A stretch of DNA of 41,492 nucleotides from Bifidobacterium breve (GCA_945869505.1 CAMBOZ010000003.1:1-41492); one strand, 5' to 3'. Numbered from the stretch's first letter, positions 26,587-34,426 are shown. Numbers and translations: made by a program. The notes: generated by a model from the sequence alone, not told the origin.

Positions 26587-26839
26587 CGCTCGCTTTGGCT
26601 TCGCCCGTATTGGCTATATCTGTAAGGGCTACGTCTTCGGTAGCCTCGTCTTCGCCGGCAATAGTTATTTCTGCATCGCGGAAAGAATCTTGGAATCGCT
26701 GAAATTGAGTGACCGAGCGAGTTGTTTCAGATTCAAACTTTGATTTAAATTGAGTAACCCAGAGAACATAGCCAAGTGCGCCTAAAAGCCCGGTCAATGG
26801 AACAACCCACCAGATCAGAGCCGCAAATGCGTTGGACAT
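26576..26839 (-). CDS. Small single-helix membrane protein
   Basis: 87 residues: one hydrophobic helix (about 8-30, LIWWVVPLTGLLGALGYVLWV) and an acidic cytoplasmic tail with a helical charged part (FESETTRSVTQFQRFQDSF) and a Glu/Asp/Ala-rich end. It is followed by the Lon-like protease gene with an 11-bp overlap, so they are translated together. No family is recognised, although small membrane proteins with this plan sit upstream of the protease in related genomes. The start is 98 bp from the divergent DUF2342 gene; the promoters of both should lie in that gap. Confidence 0.65.
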   Translation of the reverse strand: MSNAFAALIWWVVPLTGLLGALGYVLWVTQFKSKFESETTRSVTQFQRFQDSFRDAEITIAGEDEATEDVALTDIANTGEAKASDAP

Positions 26840-26937
26840 GTTAGGTAGCCTATCTCTTGTGGGAAGAAATCTCGCATCGGTGGTGTTTTAAAGGATTAGC
26901 AAGCATTTAAATCAGAATTAGAGATTGGGGTCACGTT

Positions 26938-28308
26938 ATGGCTGGCTTTGGCTTTATCCCTAATGACCCAGATGATTCTAGCAATTCTGGCAACTCTAAC
27001 GAGCCAGAAGATAACCGTCCCGATTTTGAAGCGATGCTGCGCCAGATGCAAGAACAGATGAGAGCGCAATTTGAGCAGCTCGGAATTAACCCAGTTGGTT
27101 TTGTAAATCCATTCACAACACTTTTCGAAGGTGCTGCACAGAGTGGCAAGAGTAAAGATGGAAAAGAAGAAGTACTTTCTATTTCTGCCGCCCGCGATAC
27201 CGCCAAAAAATTTGTAACTGCGCAAGGGCTAAAACCAATTGGTGCAAAAGAGTTAGCAGTGGTCGCCAGCGCTTTTGAAATTTCCGAGATCTGGTTGGAC
27301 GAAGCGCTATCTTTCCCCGCAACCGGAATTGCGCCGAGTTCGGCGACGCGATCGGATTGGGTTGATCAAACTATTTCTGGTTGGCATAAAACAATCGAAC
27401 CTTTAGCAGCTGGGTTATCCAGTGCAATTTCCAACTTACTTGATCAAGCCATGGATGCCCAGGCAGGTGAAGGCCCTGAAGGCCAGCCGCCGATTGAAAT
27501 GATCACGATGCTGCTGCGCTCCTTCATCGGCACAATGATCGCAACGCAATTGGGTCAATCGATCGGCACTTTGGCGGCCTCTGTTACAGGTGCACACGAT
27601 GTGGGCCTTTCACTCCTAGACCCAGCGCACCCAGTTGTGATCCCCGAAAATATTGAGAATTGGGCGAATGAGTTAGAGATTCCTAAGTCAGAAGTGTTTA
27701 TCTTTCACGCACTTCGCGAAGGCGCCGTTGCTCGCCTATTTGCAAATAACCCGTGGTTGGTTTCTTATATTCAAAGCGCCATCGTTGAATATGGAAAAGG
27801 TATACATATAGATATCGATGCCATTCAACGTCAGGCACAGAGCGCTTTCGAAAACATGCAGGAAAACATGCAGGAAAACACCGAGGACAGCATGACCTTT
27901 GCTCTGGAGAACGGAATCTTCACACCTGAGGAATCACCTGCCCAGAAAATTGCCCTTGCAAAATTAGAAACCGTTTTTGCGCTAATCGATGGTTGGACCG
28001 ATGAAGTAACCGCACTTGCCGCAGGTGATCGCCTGCCTGCAATTGAACAACTTAGGGAAACCCTGCGCCGTCGTCGCGCTGCCGCATCTCCTGCACAACA
28101 ACTATTTTCTTCAATGCTTGGTTTAGAAGTTTCGCCGAAGTTAACTCGTGAAGCGAGCGCATTCTGGAAGAAGATTCGCGAAGTTAAATCGATCGCTGAA
28201 CGCGATCAAATCTGGAGTGGGTTCTTACCGACTGCTGAGGATTTACTGAGCCCAGAAAAATTCTTGGCTAGTACTTCGATACCCGATGATCTCTCGGGTC
28301 TAATTTAA
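26938..28308 (+). CDS. Zincin-2 / DUF2342 protein (Rv3195-like)
   Basis: 456 residues. The N-terminal part holds a Ser/Asn-rich start and MLRQMQEQMRAQFEQLG; the core around residues 60-430 is the DUF2342 ('zinc-dependent metalloprotease') fold, with GTMIATQLGQSIGTLA, HDVGLSLLDPAHPVVIPENI, FHALREGAVARLFANNPWL, VFALIDGWTDEVTALAA and ETLRRRRAAASPAQQLFSSMLGLEVSP. No HExxH is visible; the family stretch ALREAAHxRLF reads ALREGAVARLF here, so the His I expect is lost. Catalysis is therefore doubtful. Near residue 305 there is a short tandem repeat of NMQE. It precedes the structured intergenic element and the ThiF/ABC1 pair, as in mycobacteria. Confidence 0.85.
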   Translation: MAGFGFIPNDPDDSSNSGNSNEPEDNRPDFEAMLRQMQEQMRAQFEQLGINPVGFVNPFTTLFEGAAQSGKSKDGKEEVLSISAARDTAKKFVTAQGLKPIGAKELAVVASAFEISEIWLDEALSFPATGIAPSSATRSDWVDQTISGWHKTIEPLAAGLSSAISNLLDQAMDAQAGEGPEGQPPIEMITMLLRSFIGTMIATQLGQSIGTLAASVTGAHDVGLSLLDPAHPVVIPENIENWANELEIPKSEVFIFHALREGAVARLFANNPWLVSYIQSAIVEYGKGIHIDIDAIQRQAQSAFENMQENMQENTEDSMTFALENGIFTPEESPAQKIALAKLETVFALIDGWTDEVTALAAGDRLPAIEQLRETLRRRRAAASPAQQLFSSMLGLEVSPKLTREASAFWKKIREVKSIAERDQIWSGFLPTAEDLLSPEKFLASTSIPDDLSGLI

Positions 28309-28330
28309 TTTCTAATTTAAATTTTGTTAA

Positions 28331-28465
28331 AACTCTTTGACTCTCGGGGAAAAGAAAAGCGAAGTCCCCGGCCGCTACTTTAAATTATCTGCCTTCCCCT
28401 TGCAGATAGTTCAAAGAGTTATCCGAGGACTTCGTAAGCGAAACTTATGACCAAAAGTCCTCAGA
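28331..28465 (+). ncRNA. Highly structured intergenic RNA element (candidate regulatory leader)
   Basis: Several strong pairings overlap. Perfect 10-bp arms AACTCTTTGA (28331-28340) and TCAAAGAGTT (28411-28420) enclose a 10-bp hairpin at 28383-28411 (core ATCTGC/GCAGAT). A second pairing, CGAAGTCCCCGG (28360-28371) with CCGAGGACTTCG (28423-28434), has 11 of 12 pairs and crosses the first, as in a pseudoknot. The same right arm can instead pair with AAGTCCTC (28455-28462), and 28365-28370 can pair with 28345-28350. Such mutually exclusive stems are typical of switches. A 16-codon ORF (28447-28497, MTKSPQNQMIWDLTHL) overlaps the 3' arm. I know no named family that fits. Function is inference; it could also be a repeat-rich DNA site. 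Confidence 0.55.
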
Positions 28466-28601
28466 ATCAAATGATTTGGGATTTGACACACCTGTAATTT
28501 GCAATGTAATGGAAAAATTGTTGCAGCTAAATCTCTCAACACGTACTTTAGATATTGTCGATATAAATCTATTTCGCGAAGTTCAGGAGTACTTTTTATC
28601 T

Positions 28602-29192
28602 ATGGCTTTGGATGAATCAGACGATGGTGATCTAACCCTGCCAGGAATTTCAGAGGGTGAGATTATTGTGATTCGTTCGGCAAGGCGAAAGCGAAATATC
28701 TCGGCCTACCGCCAAGGCGGTCGGATCATCGTCTCCATTCCGGCGCGCATGAGTAAGGCGGATGAGCACGCGATCGTCCCTGAGATGATCGCAAAGATAC
28801 GTAGCCAGGAATCTTCACGGATACCCAGTGAAGACGCTCTGATGCAGCGCATAGCCGAACTACTGACATCCCTAGCCCCTGAGATAACGGCGCGACCTGC
28901 CTCCATTAACTGGCGGCCAATGCGCGAGCGCTGGGGCTCTTGCACCAGCGTAGATCGCACGATTCGGATCTCAGACCGGCTAAAACTCGCCCCTGATTAT
29001 GCGCTGGATTACGTGCTCTTCCATGAGGCGATCCACCTTGAGCATTTTGACCATGGCGAAGCCTTCACCGAGGTTTTAGCCCGATTTGAGGAGGCAGATC
29101 TGGCCAGCGCCTATCTAGATGGCTATGAAGCGGCCGAACGAGCCTTGGCTGAGCCTGTTGAGCTAAAAAAACTACGCACAAACAGGGGCTAG
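28602..29192 (+). CDS. YgjP/SprT-like zinc metalloprotease (M48-type, DUF45)
   Basis: 196 residues from the ATG at 28602; the open frame extends back to a TTG at 28476, but conservation starts only near residue 60 of that longer reading (IVIRSARRKRNISAYR). The catalytic HExxH is seen in LFHEAIHLEHFDHG, with GEAF after it, and the family block NWRPMRERWGSCTSVDRTIRISDRL lies just before. Other YgjP-like proteins share this core. Substrates are unknown. The gene is downstream of the structured element and upstream of the DUF5679 protein on the same strand. Start choice is uncertain; a leader of up to 290 bp is implied. Confidence 0.8.
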   Translation: MALDESDDGDLTLPGISEGEIIVIRSARRKRNISAYRQGGRIIVSIPARMSKADEHAIVPEMIAKIRSQESSRIPSEDALMQRIAELLTSLAPEITARPASINWRPMRERWGSCTSVDRTIRISDRLKLAPDYALDYVLFHEAIHLEHFDHGEAFTEVLARFEEADLASAYLDGYEAAERALAEPVELKKLRTNRG

Positions 29193-29276
29193 TTCAGCCT
29201 ATTTGAGCGTAGTCAGGGGTATCGTCAGGCTTGCACGCGTGGGCGCTCAGAGCCCATACGGCGATTGGAGGCAATT

Positions 29277-29441
29277 ATGACAGCAGAGACATACAAGGGT
29301 GACGCTTACTGCGTTAAGTGCAAGGAGAAGCGTGACTTCGAAGGCACTGTGAAGATCTCAGACTCTGGTCGTCGCATGGCACAGGGCATCTGCCCAGTCT
29401 GTGGCACCAAGGTCAACAGAATTCTTGGCAAGGCTCAGTAA
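29277..29441 (+). CDS. Small zinc-ribbon protein (DUF5679)
   Basis: 54 residues. GGAGG at 29267-29271 lies 5 nt before the ATG. Two CxxC pairs (CVKCKEKRDF and CPVCGTKVNRIL) about 24 residues apart form a compact zinc ribbon, as in the DUF5679 family of small actinobacterial proteins. Function is unknown; a nucleic-acid or protein-binding role is a guess from the fold. It is followed by a clear intrinsic terminator, so it may be the last gene of a transcript or a monocistron. The codons are strongly biased to the frequent ones, which suggests high expression. Confidence 0.9.
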   Translation: MTAETYKGDAYCVKCKEKRDFEGTVKISDSGRRMAQGICPVCGTKVNRILGKAQ

Positions 29442-29472
29442 CTTCACCAACAAGTCTTAAAGACTTTAAAGA

Positions 29473-29519
29473 TTCACCCCGGCTCTCACTAGTTGATGAG
29501 CACGGGGTGAATTTTTTTT
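29473..29519 (+). terminator. Strong intrinsic terminator
   Basis: Stem of TTCACCCCG (29473-29481) with CGGGGTGAA (29503-29511), inner pairs GCTC/GAGC, then a run of eight T. It ends the transcript of the zinc-ribbon gene. The 80 bp that follow, to the ThiF-like gene, should hold a new promoter. Confidence 0.93.
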
Positions 29520-29601
29520 CATACCCGCAGTCAAAGTTCTAGACCTCAACATCGGCTATTGCACAGGAGCGCTGCGGTGATTTCGCCTAAACGCCAATCC
29601 T

Positions 29602-30720
29602 TTGCAGATGACTACTCAAGTAAAAGCACTCACCTTTAAATCGGGCATTTGCCTATATGTAGGCCCGCGCACAAATGAATATTTCATCGGAACCTCAAGA
29701 AGGCGAGTGGCCCTCGTAAACGCTAACGCTCCAGCTATTTACGGAGCGTTTAAGCGCGGGGCAAACGATGGAGAAATTGCAGATTCACTTTCACTAACCG
29801 CGGAGGAATCATCGGCGCTAATCGGTGAGCTACACGCATGCGAATTCTTTGAGACGCAAGCGAGCGAGATTCAAATTTCAGAAAGGTTTATCTCTAATAT
29901 CGCAGAACGCGCCGCAAAGGGCGGTGATCAAAGTAAAGATGCATCTTTTGCGCAAATCAAGAAACGAATTCAGCCAGAGTTGACTGTCTCTCGCTGGTTA
30001 CCAAATGTTTTAGATTCGGGCATCGCTAAAGTTAGCGCTCGCCAAAGTGCACATCTAGAAATTTCGGGTCACTCGCGCGCTGCCCAACATTTATTTGCAG
30101 CGTTAATTGCCAGTGGAGTTACCAACACACAATTTGCCCCATCATTTCGCCGTGGGAACGAATTGATTTCAGATTTAGAGTTAACTGGTGGATACATATC
30201 TGCTACTGATATTGGACAAGTTTTTACTTCAGTAAGCACTAATAAGTCCAAGTCTTTTACTTTATTTCCGTCGATAAAGCTGGAGTCCGCTGAAGAACTG
30301 CCGAGTGACTTCATGGAGAAGGTAATCAAAATTCACTTTGGTGATATCGATCCGGTAATCCTTGGACTTTGGATGGCATCTGGCCAAGAACATTTGATTG
30401 TCAGCGAAATTAGCGGTGGATATTTAACAATTTCTCCAATTGTTAAGCCAGGCCAGAGCCCGTGCAGCCGTTGTTGCGAGCTATCTTTCGCCGATCAAAG
30501 CGGTGTGGCTTTGCTAGAAGGCCTAACAATTAGAGATGAAATACCAATTGCAGGAGCAAGTTATTTAGCGGGACTTCTCGCCTCAGAAATCATTAAATTT
30601 ATCGACACCGGATCTTGCGCCCTTTCGACAGAGGCCATATCCATTGACTTACTAGATCTCTGTAACACAAAACACATCACCGTCAGCCGCCACCCAATGT
30701 GCGGGTGTGGCTGGCGTTAG
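29602..30720 (+). CDS. ThiF/TOMM cyclodehydratase-like protein
   Basis: 372 residues. The sequence has the plan of the 'bacteriocin biosynthesis cyclodehydratase domain' proteins of actinobacteria: an N-terminal winged-helix-like part (VNANAPAIYGAFKRGANDGEIAD), a central alpha/beta region with DLELTGGYISATDIGQVF, and two Cys pairs that may hold zinc, GQSPCSRCCELSF and the C-terminal HPMCGCGW. The usual adenylating loop is not clear, so catalysis is uncertain. Its counterpart Rv3196 in M. tuberculosis lies in the same order next to the ABC1 kinase, and the two starts and stops here overlap. A peptide-modifying role is not supported, since no precursor peptide was found. Confidence 0.65.
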   Translation: MQMTTQVKALTFKSGICLYVGPRTNEYFIGTSRRRVALVNANAPAIYGAFKRGANDGEIADSLSLTAEESSALIGELHACEFFETQASEIQISERFISNIAERAAKGGDQSKDASFAQIKKRIQPELTVSRWLPNVLDSGIAKVSARQSAHLEISGHSRAAQHLFAALIASGVTNTQFAPSFRRGNELISDLELTGGYISATDIGQVFTSVSTNKSKSFTLFPSIKLESAEELPSDFMEKVIKIHFGDIDPVILGLWMASGQEHLIVSEISGGYLTISPIVKPGQSPCSRCCELSFADQSGVALLEGLTIRDEIPIAGASYLAGLLASEIIKFIDTGSCALSTEAISIDLLDLCNTKHITVSRHPMCGCGWR

Positions 30721-30764
30721 ATTTTCAATTCGCGCCTTTTGCACTTTCTCTGAACAATAGGCAG

Positions 30765-32120
30765 GTGGCCAAAAGAGATATAAAGAAAAAAGAGATCACC
30801 GAGACGGAGATCCCGAGCTCGACCGTTGCGCGTTCGGCGAAGATGGTTTCTATTCCCGTTGGTTTGGCTGGTCGCGGTGTATTGGGTTTGGGCAGGCAAT
30901 TAGTTGGCCAATCATCCTCACTCGTCATCACCGACATTCAAGAGAAGACTGCAGAGCAATTATTTAAAGTCCTTGGTGAGTTAAAGGGCGGTGCGATGAA
31001 ATTTGGTCAAGCGCTCTCTGTCTTTGAAGCAGCGCTACCTGAAAATATTGCAAAGCCATATCGTGAGACTTTAACAAAGTTGCAAGAATCTGCTCCGCCG
31101 CTTCCAACTCGTGTAGTACATAAAGTTCTTGCAAAAGAACTTGGCGAAAATTGGCGCGATAATTTCACATCATTTGAAGATAAACCAACTGCTTCGGCAT
31201 CGATTGGTCAGGTTCACAAAGGTGTTTGGAAAGATGGCCGCCCTGTCGCCGTAAAGATCCAATATCCAGGCGCCGCTGAAGCGCTAATTTCAGATTTAAA
31301 TCAGATCCAACGTTTTGCCAAGATTTTCCAATTGGTACTCCCCGGCCTTGATATGAAACCTTTACTGGAAGAACTTCGTGCGCGCATTATTGAAGAAGTT
31401 GATTACAAATATGAAGCTGAAGCTCAAGAAGCGTGCTGGCGCGCATATGAGAATGATCCAGATGTTGCAATTCCAAAGGTTGTTATGTCTGCAGATAAAG
31501 TTTTGGTATCAGAGTGGTTAGAAGGAACTCCGCTTTCCAAAATAATTGCAGAAGGCACACAAGAACAACGCAACAACGCCGGTATGCGTTTGGCTCGTTT
31601 CCACTTCACTTGTCCAGAACGTGCTGGCTTGTTACACGCTGATCCACATCCCGGAAATTTCCGCTTACTGGCTGATGGGCGAATCGGAGTTCTTGATTTC
31701 GGTGCCTGCAATCGCCTTCCAAATGGCTTCCCAGAACCATTTAAAAATTTGTTAAAGCACGCACTCGATGATGATGCGCAAGCCTTATATGACGGATTTA
31801 AGAAAGATGGATTTATCCTGGCTGAAGTAGATGTAGATCCTGCGCTAGTTCTAGATTTCTTGGTTCCACTAGTAGAGCCACTGCGCACCGAAACATTTAA
31901 ATATTCACGTGAATGGTTACGTGATCAGAGCGCCCGCGTTGGTGATCCTCGAAACCCAACTGCCAAGATCGGCTTCCAACTTAATTTGCCCGCTGAGTAC
32001 GTCTTGATCCACCGCGTAACTCTGGGCACAACTGGAATCTTCTGCCAGCTAGAAGCTGAAGGAAAGTTCCGCGACGAAGCGCTCTCCTGGTTCCCTGAGA
32101 TCGCTCCCGCTAACGCTTAA
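30765..32120 (+). CDS. ABC1/UbiB-family atypical kinase (ADCK-like)
   Basis: 451 residues from GTG 30765 (AKRDIKKKEIT); the reading from 30699 would add 22 hydrophobic residues overlapping the previous gene. The ABC1 signature KxGQ lies in GGAMKFGQALSVFEAALPE, with ASIGQVHKGVWKDGRPVAVKIQYPG (the Lys of the N-lobe), FHFTCPERAGLLHADPHPGNFRLLADGRIGVLDFGACNRLP as the catalytic part. Members act on quinone or lipid metabolism; the target here is unknown. The Mycobacterium homologue Rv3197 has been linked to macrolide resistance near whiB7, and the same neighbourhood is kept here. Start is uncertain because no strong ribosome site is seen. Confidence 0.85.
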   Translation: MAKRDIKKKEITETEIPSSTVARSAKMVSIPVGLAGRGVLGLGRQLVGQSSSLVITDIQEKTAEQLFKVLGELKGGAMKFGQALSVFEAALPENIAKPYRETLTKLQESAPPLPTRVVHKVLAKELGENWRDNFTSFEDKPTASASIGQVHKGVWKDGRPVAVKIQYPGAAEALISDLNQIQRFAKIFQLVLPGLDMKPLLEELRARIIEEVDYKYEAEAQEACWRAYENDPDVAIPKVVMSADKVLVSEWLEGTPLSKIIAEGTQEQRNNAGMRLARFHFTCPERAGLLHADPHPGNFRLLADGRIGVLDFGACNRLPNGFPEPFKNLLKHALDDDAQALYDGFKKDGFILAEVDVDPALVLDFLVPLVEPLRTETFKYSREWLRDQSARVGDPRNPTAKIGFQLNLPAEYVLIHRVTLGTTGIFCQLEAEGKFRDEALSWFPEIAPANA

Positions 32121-32126
32121 ACCAAA

Positions 32127-33074
32127 TTACCGCGACGCAACTACAAACTCATCAGCAGACGGTTGACCACTAAATCTTTCACCATCTGGTCCAACGGTGC
32201 ATGGCTTCAAATCTCTAGCTTCTTTACTCAAAATGACTTTTTCGGCGGTGAAGCCATTGGCTTTCCAAAGCGCACTCACTGCTGGATTGAAATGCTCAAA
32301 AGGTGACTCAAACTTATTTTGAGTAAAGTTAAGCAACGCCATATCCACAGAACTGTTCTCTAAAGTTCCACCGTTGGATGCTGCGAAAGCGGCTTGATCT
32401 TTTGACCACCAAGAAATGACTGGAGTCCCCGCGGTTACTCGCTGTCCATTTTCTACCAATGCATCTCCGTGAAAGAAAGCAAATATCCAACCCGACTCAT
32501 TCATAACGAAAACTTGTTGACCATTTTTGGATTGCTCACTCTGAATTCTCACTTCGCCATCAAATGGCGCAAAACCCTTGATGGTTGCCGCAGGAGAAAA
32601 TGGGAAATTTACATACAAATAATGTTTCATAGATCGTGCGATCTCTAAACCAGTGGTCGGTTGGTTCATCAGCTTTGCGCTAAACCCGGATGAATAATCA
32701 TGGCCGACGCAACTGCGGAATTTACTTATCTTGGTTAGAACAGATGGATCCAACGGCGAGACAGTTAAGAAATGGGCTGGGTTAACTTCGGGTGTTGGTG
32801 TTGGTGTTGGTGTTGGTGTTGGTGTTGGTGTTGGTGTTGGTGTTGGTGTTGGCGTTGGCGTTGGCGTTGGCGTTGGCGTGGTTTTAATCGTAACCCCAGA
32901 ACTCCACACTAATTTTTTCCCGTTCTTAACACAGGTAAATTTCTTGCCGGCATAAATCTTTGTGGTTTTAGCCTTTACACATGGGCCACCTTTTTTAGGA
33001 TTTGCGCTCTCAGCTATCGTTGTTGATCCGATAAGCAATGTAATTGATAGGGCTGCCACCAATATTTTTCGCAT
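32127..33074 (-). CDS. Secreted protein with Pro-Thr repeat and M23-like domain
   Basis: 315 residues from the ATG at 33074 (signal peptide MRKILVAALSITLLIGS, cleaved near SA-NP); the TTG at 33134 is an in-frame alternative with a hydrophilic start. After the signal comes a short cysteine motif (GGPCVKAKTTKIYAGKKFTCVKNGKKLVW), then a Pro-Thr tract of about 15 units (32782-32878), then a beta-rich domain (GFAPFDGEVRIQSEQ, FVMNESGWIFAFFHGD, NGQRVTAGTPVI) that has the look of a degenerate M23 lysostaphin-type peptidase without clear zinc ligands. A cell-surface role is likely. Stop is 6 bp from the convergent ABC1 gene. Confidence 0.6.
   Translation of the reverse strand: MRKILVAALSITLLIGSTTIAESANPKKGGPCVKAKTTKIYAGKKFTCVKNGKKLVWSSGVTIKTTPTPTPTPTPTPTPTPTPTPTPTPTPTPTPEVNPAHFLTVSPLDPSVLTKISKFRSCVGHDYSSGFSAKLMNQPTTGLEIARSMKHYLYVNFPFSPAATIKGFAPFDGEVRIQSEQSKNGQQVFVMNESGWIFAFFHGDALVENGQRVTAGTPVISWWSKDQAAFAASNGGTLENSSVDMALLNFTQNKFESPFEHFNPAVSALWKANGFTAEKVILSKEARDLKPCTVGPDGERFSGQPSADEFVVASR
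32789..32878 (-). repeat. Hexanucleotide microsatellite encoding Pro-Thr
   Basis: About 15 units of GGTGTT (plus-strand reading), with the last units as GGCGTT, coding for Thr-Pro pairs on the minus strand. The run is in frame, so changes in copy number would only lengthen or shorten the linker between the N- and C-terminal domains of the secreted protein. The cytosine variants sit together at one end, which suggests a slip-prone tract with partial drift. Confidence 0.9.
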
Positions 33075-33161
33075 AGTAAATGCTAAAAAACCAGAAATGC
33101 AATGTCCAGATATGAAGTTAGGGCTACCACTCAAAGAGTGTGAGCATCCAAGAGATAGGAG

Positions 33162-33572
33162 CTAGTTATTTATTTTGCGAACCATTCTCCAGTGATACAA
33201 ATAAACTGGAACGGTAACTAACAAAGTTACGATAGAACTGGTTATGCCGCGAATCGCGCTGCGGCGGCTTTGATCAATATTGGCTTGCTTAATAACTTCT
33301 GGGTCAACTTTTGATCCGTTCTGTGCGGCATATGGATCTACATAGCCAGCGTCTGGAACGATTAAATCCAGACCACGATTGATCAAATTTATTACAGTAA
33401 AGATGCAGATGAGAAGAGTTATAAGGCTGATTGCATAGAGGTAGAGCGAACGCCAATCAACGCCGGTATGCACAACTGGCATCTCGATTGTCTTAGTGAT
33501 GGTTTTTCCGCCTGCGGTCTTCTTTGCAGGGCTCTTCTTTGTTGTAACGGATTTCTTCGCTGTAGTTGCCAT
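33162..33572 (-). CDS. Lys-rich two-helix membrane protein
   Basis: 136 residues. The N-terminus is strongly basic (MATTAKKSVTTKKSPAKKTAGGK), then two hydrophobic helices (about 44-68, SLYLYAISLITLLICIFTVINL, and 108-125, ITSSIVTLLVTVPVYLYHW) separated by a soluble linker (DPYAAQNGSKVDPEVIK). The two-helix plan resembles DUF5671-like proteins, though I am not sure of that name. It ends near the TTG/ATG start of the secreted protein and begins 24 bp downstream of the PH-like gene, so they may be one transcript. Function unknown. Confidence 0.6.
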   Translation of the reverse strand: MATTAKKSVTTKKSPAKKTAGGKTITKTIEMPVVHTGVDWRSLYLYAISLITLLICIFTVINLINRGLDLIVPDAGYVDPYAAQNGSKVDPEVIKQANIDQSRRSAIRGITSSIVTLLVTVPVYLYHWRMVRKINN

Positions 33573-33596
33573 AAATTGATGATACTCGCCAAAGGG

Positions 33597-33908
33597 TTAG
33601 ATGGACACGATCCAACGCTTAAAGGGCGCATCGGCAAATTCATAAATCATCGCAGGCGTACGCTTGTAAATTGCACAGAAATCTTTCCCGCCTTTAAATC
33701 TCATCGTGCCGAGCAAAATTACATAAGGAATTCCGGTGCCAGGTGCGCGAAAGCCCCGCAAATATTCTTTGGTCCAAGGATTTGGGACTTCAATTTTTGA
33801 TATTAATTGGCTACTTGCAACTGAGATATCACCATGGAGAGCGCCAATTTTTTCAAAGCGAGAGAGCTTTAAGGTCACAACTCCATCAGATTCGATTACC
33901 TTTGCCAC
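33597..33908 (-). CDS. Conserved PH-like small protein
   Basis: 103 residues from the GTG at 33908 with GGAG 5 nt upstream. The text VTLKLSRFEKIGALHGDISVASSQLISKIE, RGFRAPGTGIPYVILLGTMRF and CAIYKRTPAMIYEFADAPFKRWIVSI follows a small beta-rich family I know from actinobacterial genomes as hypothetical; the sheet-rich pattern with a final amphipathic strand resembles a bacterial PH fold. No catalytic residues are seen. Upstream is a strong hairpin and then whiB7. Confidence 0.6.
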   Translation of the reverse strand: MAKVIESDGVVTLKLSRFEKIGALHGDISVASSQLISKIEVPNPWTKEYLRGFRAPGTGIPYVILLGTMRFKGGKDFCAIYKRTPAMIYEFADAPFKRWIVSI

Positions 33909-33964
33909 TTTAACTCCACCTTTATCTCTTCACTAAGGTACTGCTCTAGCACTTGTTTATGGCA

Positions 33965-34001
33965 CGACCCCCGCATTGAAAGAAAATCAATACGAGGGTC
34001 G
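33965..34001 (-). terminator. 15-bp hairpin downstream of whiB7
   Basis: On the minus strand CGACCCTCGTATTGA pairs with TCAATGCGGGGGTCG over 15 positions, two of them G-U wobbles, with a 7-nt loop. On the plus strand the same positions would be C-A mismatches, so the stem works only as whiB7-strand RNA. No U-run follows, so this may be a terminator-like stem or a stabilising 3' end. Confidence 0.6.
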
Positions 34002-34033
34002 CGCGAGCAACGGATACTTGCCGATAGAAGTAA

Positions 34034-34372
34034 TTACACGAACGCTGCTATGCGCGGCGGACGTCCCGCACGACGCTTGCGTTCAATGATTACGCCATCT
34101 TCAATTAGCTGTCCTCCCCAAACACCACAAGGTTCTTGGCGAGATAAAGCTCCATCTAAACATTTATTGCGCACGGGGCATCCACCGCAGAGCGCTTTCG
34201 CTTGCGCAATGCCCTCATCGCTTTCCGAGAAGAAGAGCTCGGGATCAGCGTTATGGCATGGCAACGCAAAGGCGATGGCGGAGTCATACGTACCGGTCAC
34301 TTCATAAAGACCGATTCGCTCGCCTGTTTCTGCCCAACCTGGTACCTGTAGTTCGCTGTAGAGAACGCTCAT
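34034..34372 (-). CDS. whiB7: WhiB7-type transcriptional regulator
   Basis: 112 residues from ATG 34372 (MSVLYSEL), preceded by GGTGAG about 5 nt upstream; a GTG at 34381 would add three residues. M. tuberculosis WhiB7 also begins MSVL. The four iron-sulfur cysteines are C39, C62, C65 and C71 (LPCH, LCGGC, NKC). The turn EPCGVWGG (81-87 region) is the WhiB7 form of the G-V/I-W-G-G motif, but with Cys where EPWGVWGG has Trp. The C-terminal AT-hook AGRPPR (102-107) is the WhiB7 hallmark. WhiB7 activates intrinsic antibiotic resistance genes with the primary sigma factor. uvrD2 lies just upstream as in mycobacteria (Rv3198c), and the leader carries an upstream ORF and terminator. Confidence 0.92.
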   Translation of the reverse strand: MSVLYSELQVPGWAETGERIGLYEVTGTYDSAIAFALPCHNADPELFFSESDEGIAQAKALCGGCPVRNKCLDGALSRQEPCGVWGGQLIEDGVIIERKRRAGRPPRIAAFV

Positions 34373-34400
34373 CGTTCTCACCCACTTTCTTCTCTCTCGT

Positions 34401-34426
34401 TTCTTACTTTGGATTCTTACTTTGGA
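34401..34426 (-). repeat. Two tandem 13-bp repeats in the whiB7 leader
   Basis: Perfect direct repeat TTCTTACTTTGGA (plus-strand reading) at 34401-34413 and 34414-34426, between the leader terminator and the whiB7 start. It has no obvious palindrome. A recent tandem duplication in the 5' untranslated region is the simplest reading. Confidence 0.85.

Noticed and set aside
28331..28465. Match to the 6C RNA of actinobacteria
   Set aside because: The hairpin loop at 28393-28401 is C-rich (CTTCCCCTT) but lacks the two loops with six C that define 6C.
28309..28601. CRISPR or mobile-element origin of the repeated AAGTCC elements
   Set aside because: No spacing pattern, no Cas genes and no transposase; the arms form stems instead.
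29602..32120. RiPP (TOMM) biosynthesis cluster because of the cyclodehydratase-like gene
   Set aside because: No precursor peptide, dehydrogenase or transporter is nearby, and the same gene pair is conserved in actinobacteria next to whiB7.
32731..32955. Plus-strand frame with a Gly-Val repeat
   Set aside because: It is the antisense of the Pro-Thr repeat; no independent support.
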